DNA of 16,098 nucleotides from Promethearchaeota archaeon (lineage in GTDB: Archaea; Asgardarchaeota; Lokiarchaeia; Sigynarchaeales; SOKP01). The notes beneath the pieces are model-generated. The model searched no databases. It saw nothing but the letters and a program-made list of their open reading frames with translations, and was not told where the DNA came from. The stretch lies in the NCBI GenBank assembly GCA_016839425.1, contig JAEOUI010000007.1, positions 1-16,098 on the forward strand, written 5' to 3'. Numbering within the stretch: position 1 is the stretch's first letter; each line of letters starts with the position of its first letter. Below are positions 10,539 to 16,098 of this stretch, piece after piece. The translations under genes were made by a program, and so were the position numbers.

Positions 10539-10655
10539 TTAAGGGAAAAGGCTCGATTAGAAAAGGTTTTAAAAGAAGAGTGTCCTGGATCTTATATTAT
10601 TATTGCTGAAATAATGAACATTAATAATTTGCTTGAAGATTTAAAAAAGGAGTGA
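10539..10655 (+). pseudogene. Short coding remnant without a start
   Basis: From just after a TAA at 10536 a frame of 38 codons (L-R-E-K-A-R-L-E-K-V-L-K-E-E-C, ending L-L-E-D-L-K-K-E) runs to TGA 10653. It has no conventional start in its first half and no ribosome-binding site. The composition is like the helical array proteins. Its TGA is embedded in the GGAGTGATG ribosome-binding site of the next gene, so it looks like the C-terminal end of a gene that lost its front. Confidence 0.4.
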
Positions 10656-10659
10656 TGAA

Positions 10660-10869
10660 ATGATGAAACTAATAACTTCAAAACCTGTTGTAGAAAAAGA
10701 AACGGAAAAGGCAATTTGCGTCTTTAGGACATGGATTCCTAAATCCTGCTCTAAAATCACGGATGAAGGACTCTTCATCAAGGAAAGCATGTGGTACGAA
10801 AACATCCTTTCGCATTCGAGCAGGGAATTAAACATGCAGATTGGATCAAGAAAAATAAGGAAATATTGA
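10660..10869 (+). CDS. Small protein with WIPKS motif, probably truncated by a frameshift
   Basis: ATG 10660 (or 10663) follows AAGGAGTGATGAA and opens a frame of 69 codons to TGA 10867. The middle reads K-A-I-C-V-F-R-T-W-I-P-K-S. A hydrophobic strand ending in W-I-P-K-S is something I have seen in small uncharacterised phage and plasmid proteins; this needs a search. After the stop the +1 frame continues convincingly for about 30 codons (N-I-D-L-Y-P-R-S-I-H-S-E-K-R-A-N, then a Leu/Glu/Lys helix) to about 10951, suggesting that the original protein was some 95 residues long and lost its frame near the A5 tract at 10851. A T9 terminator lies at the end of that second frame. Confidence 0.6.
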   Translation: MMKLITSKPVVEKETEKAICVFRTWIPKSCSKITDEGLFIKESMWYENILSHSSRELNMQIGSRKIRKY

Positions 10870-10930
10870 TTTATATCCTCGCTCTATTCATTCTGAAAAA
10901 AGAGCTAACGATCTACTAGAAGAGTTAAAG

Positions 10931-10946
10931 AAAAAGTTTTTTTTTA
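10931..10946. terminator. T9 tract between convergent genes
   Basis: T9 on the plus strand at 10937-10945 follows the plus-strand array. On the minus strand, CTTTTTC at about 10930-10936 follows the stop of the gene ending at 10954. The short gap probably terminates transcription from both sides and marks the junction between the array and the minus-strand pair. Confidence 0.55.
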
Positions 10947-10953
10947 TTTAATT

Positions 10954-11937
10954 TCATGCAATTACGGACTTTTGAGTGTTTCTTACTTGATGATTAGAAA
11001 TATCAACCGTGACTGAAAAAACATGTTCGCATATCAAGTTGGCTCGAACAACCACATTTACAAGATGATTGCCCTTGCTCTGTAGAGTATTCTTATCGAG
11101 TACCAAATTTCCCCTCTTGCTACAAGTTGGGCATTGAACTAATATTTTAAACTGATTCGGTTTAAGTTCGTCGGGCAAATCGCATTTCCTATCGGTTTTA
11201 ACAACAAGTCCGTTACCAATATAAGATTCAATATTATCGAGAATTTCTTCGAGTAATTCACGATTTTGGCTCTTATAAAGCTTATAATACAATTCCATCA
11301 TCTTTTCGTATTCTGTAGTACTATTGTCAAACCAAAGGTTTATAGCCGTATTAACTATTTCAAGAATCTCTGAAAAGTCTGTTGTCTCAGGCGTGCTTGA
11401 CGATTCTAAATAGTTCTCCATGTTGTTTGATAAAAAGATGATTCTATTTACCAAAGCTCGCGCAGTTTCTAAATTAAGGCTAAAGGTAGTTTCAAAACCG
11501 TCGTCGTCGATATTCCAGAGCGTTTTTAAATAGGTTTGACAGTTCATGCACTTGACATAATGAAGGTTATTCTTCTTAAATAAATACTTATAGCGAAATT
11601 GAAGGCCATGATTTATCAATTTAATTCCACATTGGGAGCAATGTTGATACTTGTAATCGTCGTCGTTAAGCGTGAAGACGGCTTGCTTTCTAATACCTGC
11701 TTTTACAGAAGACTTTGAGCGACCAATATTCATGCGAATTGCTAGCTCTTTCAAATCGCTCATTTCATTTCTAACGAATCGTCTTCCGATTATTTTTGAA
11801 ATATGTAATATTTTTTGTTGATTTTCAAAACTAATCGAATCATCTGGTTTTAATTTCTCGCATATTAAAACGAGATCAATATCCGAACAATGATTTTTCC
11901 AATATCGTTTTTCTTCAGCACTAATAATTTCAATCAA
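10954..11937 (-). CDS. Multi-zinc-ribbon protein coupled to the large membrane protein
   Basis: I place the start at TTG 11937, not at the ATG 12003, because GGAGGT stands seven nt before it and overlaps the stop of the upstream gene; a start at 12003 would overlap that gene by 65 nt. The protein has 327 residues. Residues 1-90 are helical and end in a basic segment (I-G-R-S-K-S-S-V-K-A-G-I-R-K) that could bind nucleic acid. CSQC (100/103) and CMNC (130/133) form a first zinc site. A helical region (150-245) follows. CPTC (269/272) and C-E-H (303-305) form a second site, followed by F-S-V-T-V-D and V-R. From memory, this C-terminal C-x-H-x-F-x-V-x-V-D pattern recurs in Asgard proteins found next to longin/roadblock and GTPase genes. 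The coupling suggests that it acts with the membrane protein, perhaps as a cytoplasmic effector. Confidence 0.85.
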   Translation of the reverse strand: MIEIISAEEKRYWKNHCSDIDLVLICEKLKPDDSISFENQQKILHISKIIGRRFVRNEMSDLKELAIRMNIGRSKSSVKAGIRKQAVFTLNDDDYKYQHCSQCGIKLINHGLQFRYKYLFKKNNLHYVKCMNCQTYLKTLWNIDDDGFETTFSLNLETARALVNRIIFLSNNMENYLESSSTPETTDFSEILEIVNTAINLWFDNSTTEYEKMMELYYKLYKSQNRELLEEILDNIESYIGNGLVVKTDRKCDLPDELKPNQFKILVQCPTCSKRGNLVLDKNTLQSKGNHLVNVVVRANLICEHVFSVTVDISNHQVRNTQKSVIA

Positions 11938-11938
11938 C

Positions 11939-14900
11939 TTAATTACCTCCTTTTTGCTTGCATTTAGATATGTTTTTATTGAGTATTTTGATACTTTTTT
12001 CAAGCTTATTATCTCCTTCTTTAAATAACTTAGTTGAAATATCTAAAGCTTGTTCGAGTTCTTTCATGGCACTCATGTAATTTCCCTGTTCAAACATTCT
12101 TTCGCCTTTAGTTTTTAACTTTGAAAGAGACTCAAGATTCTTTAACTTCTGAACTCTCGAATTTTCCTCGTTAATTTCGAAATATAATTCGGGATTGCAG
12201 GTTTTATTTGCAATAGTTCGCAATTTCTCGATGTTTTCTAACGCTAAATCAAAAAACTTTTTCTTGACGAGTTTTTTTGTTCGCTTTCTCAAACTTTTGA
12301 TGGTGCTATTTACTGATTTTTGTTTTCGCACTTTTTTCTTGAAGATTAGTTCTTCTCCTTCGTAACTCAAGAGAAATGCTTCTCTTTCAACTGGATCAAT
12401 AATGGTGCTTGCATTTGTCATGATATCTTCAACGGTTTGAGGATCGTGAGTCTCTAAAAGCTTTTGTTTGATTCTAAAACTGTCCTTTTCGCCAAGTTCC
12501 GAGTTGCTAAAGGAGATTGGCACGGGAATTAGATACATCTTTTCCCTAAGTTCTTGTATTGCCATGATTATTACATTTTTATCAATATTTAATGTAGTTT
12601 GAGCCTGATCTAATAGCGAGCCAACAAAGACATATGTTTCCGTTATCCCTTTCTTTTTAGAAATTCTATTGGCGATATTGAGAATTTCTTTTGCATGAGA
12701 TTTTTTTAATTTCGCTAAATTTTTACTCTTTGAAATTCTATGAGGAAAAACGATTGAAATATTGAATGTCTCGTTTATTAATTCGAACGAATCTTTAAAA
12801 ATATTCATGTCGCCATTCCAATTAACAAGTCTATTGCGATATTTATTTTCGAATAAGATAATAAAATCGTATAGGTTTTTTCTAACATTAATTGAAGCTT
12901 CTTTGTTAAGCACCAAGGCTACTCTGACATGTTCCCCGTCAGATAGAAGGATTTGCTTATCTCCATATTTAATCTCGTTTAGCGATTCCTGTGATTCCAT
13001 TTCTCTTCCAAACGACGAAACTGCAGTTAATAAGCCACTTATCATGTTTTCCTCTATTTTCCTATCTATAAAGGACTTCGAGGTAATACAAAGTCCTGAT
13101 CTCAGGATGATTAATATGTGATCAATGCTAAGTGCATCAGAAAGAAGCGTGCTCATCTTGCCTAAATTTTCCTTTGTTTTTTTCTTTCTTGGTATAATTA
13201 CTTTTGTTCGGACGGTATAGAGAGATATAGCTACGACCATGATTAACAGTAAAATAATGGAGACAAATAGAACATCCTCAAAAGCGATGCCATTAATAAC
13301 GGATTCAGGTTTTATGAGTTCTATCTTTAATACTAGACTAGATATTTCGTAATTTAAAAGATTGACTTCAATCGTTAGCGTATGATTTCCAGACGATTTT
13401 AATTGGGATGTTGCGATTGTAACCGTGAATTTTTGAGTAATATCGTTGTAAATCATTGTTGATTCTATAGGCGTTGATCCATCGTTAATACTTATTGTAG
13501 CCATGCCTGCAATATCGCTTATTGATTTATTCAAGTTATCCAAATCCAAGAGCGTGAATTCCAGGATTATATCGTTGCCCAAGCCAAACGAGTAATAATC
13601 GTTAGTCTTATTTATTTCTTCTATTCCTATTCTTATAGAGGAAGTTTTAATAAAAGACCTATTTCCAATAATTTCAAAACTACAAGTGAAAAAGTCATAA
13701 TTATATTGAGGAAGCTTTGAGGCTTGAATTCTAAGTTGGTATGTTCCTGCGTTTAATCCATTAAGGCTTATGTTTAATACATATTGATCCAAGCTTGAAT
13801 ATATTTTCCAATTATAGTCCCCTCTATTCCATATAGAATCGTCCATTTCGTTGAAAACCGTAATATCCGAAGATTCTAAGTCCGGTACATGGAGATTTGT
13901 TTCAGTAGTATTAAAATAAAATCGTATTGTTTGGTTGTTATCAGAAAGTTTCACGATTTGAGAATAGTTGATTAAAGTAATGGTTGTATTTATTACAGTT
14001 ATTTTAATCGAGAGATTTATTTCTTGCGGTTCCATTGCGTATTTTTCAACGAATAGCGTCAAGATATAAGGGGTTTCCCTTACCGTTGCGTTATCCGTAT
14101 TGATCGTTAATGAATAAGTCCCATTAAGATTATCTATATAGAATAATGAGAATTCGTTAGAAGCATAAGAAATATTTGCTCCTGAGATAGACGAGGACGA
14201 TTCAATATCAGTATAATTAAGTGTTGTGAATATATCCGTTCCAGGAATGACATTAAAATTACTTTGAGATACGCTACACGATGTTCTATTTACAATAAAA
14301 AACCTAAAAACCAACACATCAATGTGAAAAAATGGCTTTGTAATGTTTATAATTATTTCGTTTTGTCCATAATTGAAATCGGACGGAGAGATTTCGAAAT
14401 AATAATATCCCGTCGCATTGTTTAATAAAGCATAACTTATTGAATCATTTATGTAAAAACTTGTTGTGGAATTTATACCCATAAACGAGTAACTATCTTC
14501 GAGATATAATATAATATTCAATGCCGGTGAATCCTTAAAAAAACTAATATTATTTATTGGAGATAATAACGCAAGGTTAGTATTTGCCATTATTGTTATA
14601 TTTTTTTCAAGATAGCCCGCATCAGTACCGTTATTCCACGATACTCTAACATTATAAACGCCATAAAGTTCAGCAGTGCTAGAGATAATCCATGTGCCAA
14701 GCGAAACCTGGTCAGAATTAGGAACGGTAGAATAAGTGTAGTTTAATCGTCCTTCAGGAGAAAAAACTTCAATTTTCACGGTATTGTCGTTAACATATGA
14801 CGAAAAATTTGCAATAAACTCGATAGAATTTGTAATATTAAAGGTATCTAAATTAACGGCATTATAAATCGTTCTAATTTCTTGAAGCAGATTAGAAGAA

Positions 14901-16096
14901 CTTGCGTTTAAATGCCAAAAACCGTTCGCTCCTGATACCGTTACTATTGCTTGATTAGAATAAGAAGTAATAACGCAAGATTGAAAAATATCTTCGTGGA
15001 AAACTTCTATATTATTCCAACCAATAGGAACCGTAAAATTCATGGTGTTATATCCATTAATTCTAGAATCAAACCAATCTATTGTTTCGTTTGGTTCCAA
15101 ATTCCAATAAATTGCATTAGAATCCGTGAGAAATGTTGTAGTAGAGTGAATCCTCTTGGTATAGTTTACTAAAATAGAGTCGATATTCACGGAAAGATCC
15201 CACCATTCTGATATGACTTGAAGACTCAAGTCATTACCCTCTGGAAACGATATTGATTCGCCATTCCAAATACCTTCATCGTTTACACAAGTTCCGTTTA
15301 TTGTCAGGTTAACTTGCGAGGGAAGTGGCGTGTTATTCAAAGGAGAAACGCCAATTTTAAGACAGAGATCTATGGTATCTTCTATTGTATCTGCTAAATG
15401 AGTGATCAGATTTTCTCCATTATCTAATACTATAGATTCATCTAGATAATCCTGTCCATCTGAATCAAACAGATATCGCCAATTACACACTCCAAAGCCA
15501 GTATAAACCGTGTAGATAAAATAGGTCTCGTTGACCGTTTGAGAAGAATTGTAATAAAAATGAGTATTTCCACTATACCAATTTGATGTTGAGATGTTTA
15601 GACCGTTGTATAATAATTCAGCAGTAGATTCATCCGGTCGTATCTCACTTCCATCTAGCTCAGCTCGCAAGACATAGACATCTACAAGATTAGAAGGAGG
15701 TGTCCCCCCACCTGAATGTGCCATGTAGAACGAGAAATTCTCAATATATCCCGTTCCTCTTGCTTTAAAGGACGCATATACTTGTTGAGCGTTCTCCCAT
15801 CCCTGACCGCTAGCAACATCGTCCTCAACTATAATGGATCTATTTTTTGCAAGGATATTATCAACATGCACCTCGAACTTACTAATATTGAATGTTGCCG
15901 GGCAAGGTATTTCAAATATGTTTTGCTGGGTTAAATTCGAAAGAAAAAGGTCATAACTCGCGTTATTGTACGATTGATGCAAGATTATTGAATAATTATT
16001 GCCAAAACCAGAAGATATTGCTGAATTTTTAATATCTTGATACAGTATATCATTACTCTCAGAATTAATACTTGTAAAATTTAAAAAATGAGAAAG
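11939..16096 (-). CDS. Giant surface protein with one membrane helix and cytoplasmic longin/roadblock-like domain (partial)
   Basis: The frame is open to the right edge of the window, so the N-terminus is missing; 1385 residues are visible, and TTG 15982 is not a credible start. From the N-terminal side, about 900 residues are strand-rich with many N-x-S/T sequons and repeated motifs such as V-N-Y-T-K and I-N-I-T, typical of an extracellular Ig-like or adhesin ectodomain. A single membrane helix is encoded at about 13211-13274, followed by a positive stop-transfer segment (I-P-R-K-K-K). A compact domain (about 13130-12740) with L-I-I-L-R-S-G-L, S-G-L-L-T-A-V-S-S-F and a final W-N-G-D resembles the longin/roadblock-like domains common in Asgard archaea. 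Lys/Arg-rich and TPR-like helices end the protein (to 11942). A membrane sensor or anchor linking the surface to cytoplasmic GTPase-type regulation is inferred. Its GC content and codon use look like the rest of the window. Confidence 0.85.
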   Translation of the reverse strand, partial: LSHFLNFTSINSESNDILYQDIKNSAISSGFGNNYSIILHQSYNNASYDLFLSNLTQQNIFEIPCPATFNISKFEVHVDNILAKNRSIIVEDDVASGQGWENAQQVYASFKARGTGYIENFSFYMAHSGGGTPPSNLVDVYVLRAELDGSEIRPDESTAELLYNGLNISTSNWYSGNTHFYYNSSQTVNETYFIYTVYTGFGVCNWRYLFDSDGQDYLDESIVLDNGENLITHLADTIEDTIDLCLKIGVSPLNNTPLPSQVNLTINGTCVNDEGIWNGESISFPEGNDLSLQVISEWWDLSVNIDSILVNYTKRIHSTTTFLTDSNAIYWNLEPNETIDWFDSRINGYNTMNFTVPIGWNNIEVFHEDIFQSCVITSYSNQAIVTVSGANGFWHLNASSSNLLQEIRTIYNAVNLDTFNITNSIEFIANFSSYVNDNTVKIEVFSPEGRLNYTYSTVPNSDQVSLGTWIISSTAELYGVYNVRVSWNNGTDAGYLEKNITIMANTNLALLSPINNISFFKDSPALNIILYLEDSYSFMGINSTTSFYINDSISYALLNNATGYYYFEISPSDFNYGQNEIIINITKPFFHIDVLVFRFFIVNRTSCSVSQSNFNVIPGTDIFTTLNYTDIESSSSISGANISYASNEFSLFYIDNLNGTYSLTINTDNATVRETPYILTLFVEKYAMEPQEINLSIKITVINTTITLINYSQIVKLSDNNQTIRFYFNTTETNLHVPDLESSDITVFNEMDDSIWNRGDYNWKIYSSLDQYVLNISLNGLNAGTYQLRIQASKLPQYNYDFFTCSFEIIGNRSFIKTSSIRIGIEEINKTNDYYSFGLGNDIILEFTLLDLDNLNKSISDIAGMATISINDGSTPIESTMIYNDITQKFTVTIATSQLKSSGNHTLTIEVNLLNYEISSLVLKIELIKPESVINGIAFEDVLFVSIILLLIMVVAISLYTVRTKVIIPRKKKTKENLGKMSTLLSDALSIDHILIILRSGLCITSKSFIDRKIEENMISGLLTAVSSFGREMESQESLNEIKYGDKQILLSDGEHVRVALVLNKEASINVRKNLYDFIILFENKYRNRLVNWNGDMNIFKDSFELINETFNISIVFPHRISKSKNLAKLKKSHAKEILNIANRISKKKGITETYVFVGSLLDQAQTTLNIDKNVIIMAIQELREKMYLIPVPISFSNSELGEKDSFRIKQKLLETHDPQTVEDIMTNASTIIDPVEREAFLLSYEGEELIFKKKVRKQKSVNSTIKSLRKRTKKLVKKKFFDLALENIEKLRTIANKTCNPELYFEINEENSRVQKLKNLESLSKLKTKGERMFEQGNYMSAMKELEQALDISTKLFKEGDNKLEKSIKILNKNISKCKQKGGN

Positions 16097-16098
16097 AA

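Noticed and set aside
12762..13121. Plus-strand open frame of 119 codons
   Set aside because: Shadow of the longin-like part of the minus-strand giant gene; no translation signal or protein-like features.

Overview
The window looks like archaeal DNA of low GC content, most likely from an Asgard (Lokiarchaeia-like) archaeon or an element living in one. Three things point that way. Translation signals are built on GGTGAT or GAGGTG, complementary to the archaeal 16S 3' end. The clearest promoter is an archaeal TATA box directly ahead of a probably leaderless gene. The right end encodes a very large surface protein (Asn/Thr/Ser-rich beta-type ectodomain, one membrane helix, cytoplasmic longin/roadblock-like domain and helical tail), an architecture I associate with Asgard genomes. 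The assignment is inference; there is no rRNA or other marker gene in the window.

Positions 1-10,870 form an accessory region, plus strand only, of about twenty small genes, mostly unrecognisable. They are acidic or Cys-rich, and the only confident family call is a YspA-like SLOG protein (3924-4391). No capsid, portal, integrase, polymerase or replication gene is visible. Genes come in modules of one to three tightly coupled reading frames, with the ribosome-binding site of the next gene embedded in the stop region of the previous one. Between modules lies a repeated element of about 60-85 bp, found 13 times between 774 and 9319. Each copy has a small GGC/GCC hairpin at the stop codon of the preceding gene (absent in copy 1), a constant T6 run, a stem of about 10 bp whose sequence changes from copy to copy with mostly compensating substitutions, an A-run that can pair with the T-run, and then the ribosome-binding site and start of the next module. 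This covarying repeat is the main novelty.

A second oddity is that about ten genes, several of them directly behind such an element, have no AUG/GUG/UUG at the expected place. An in-frame AUA, ACG or CUG sits 9-12 nt after the first base of GGTGAT instead. Non-AUG initiation, slippage on the A-run and homopolymer errors in the assembly are the competing explanations.

The array seems to have two transcription blocks. The first runs from before position 40 to about 6586 and ends in decayed gene remnants. A 260-bp non-coding stretch follows, with a long hairpin and a TATA box inside an inverted repeat, and a second block runs from 6846 to 10408 and ends in a T10 terminator. Related hairpin-bearing non-coding segments lie after both blocks (about 6742-6806 and 10449-10496). 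Paralogous pairs (40/5381, 5019/6444, 7907/9956), near-identical elements between unrelated genes (copies 8 and 11) and several broken genes suggest growth by duplication followed by decay.

From 10,954 to the right edge two minus-strand genes run towards the array: the large membrane protein (incomplete at its N-terminus) and, translationally coupled to it, a soluble protein with several zinc-ribbon motifs. They look like host chromosomal genes, so about 10.9 kb may be the boundary of an integrated element.
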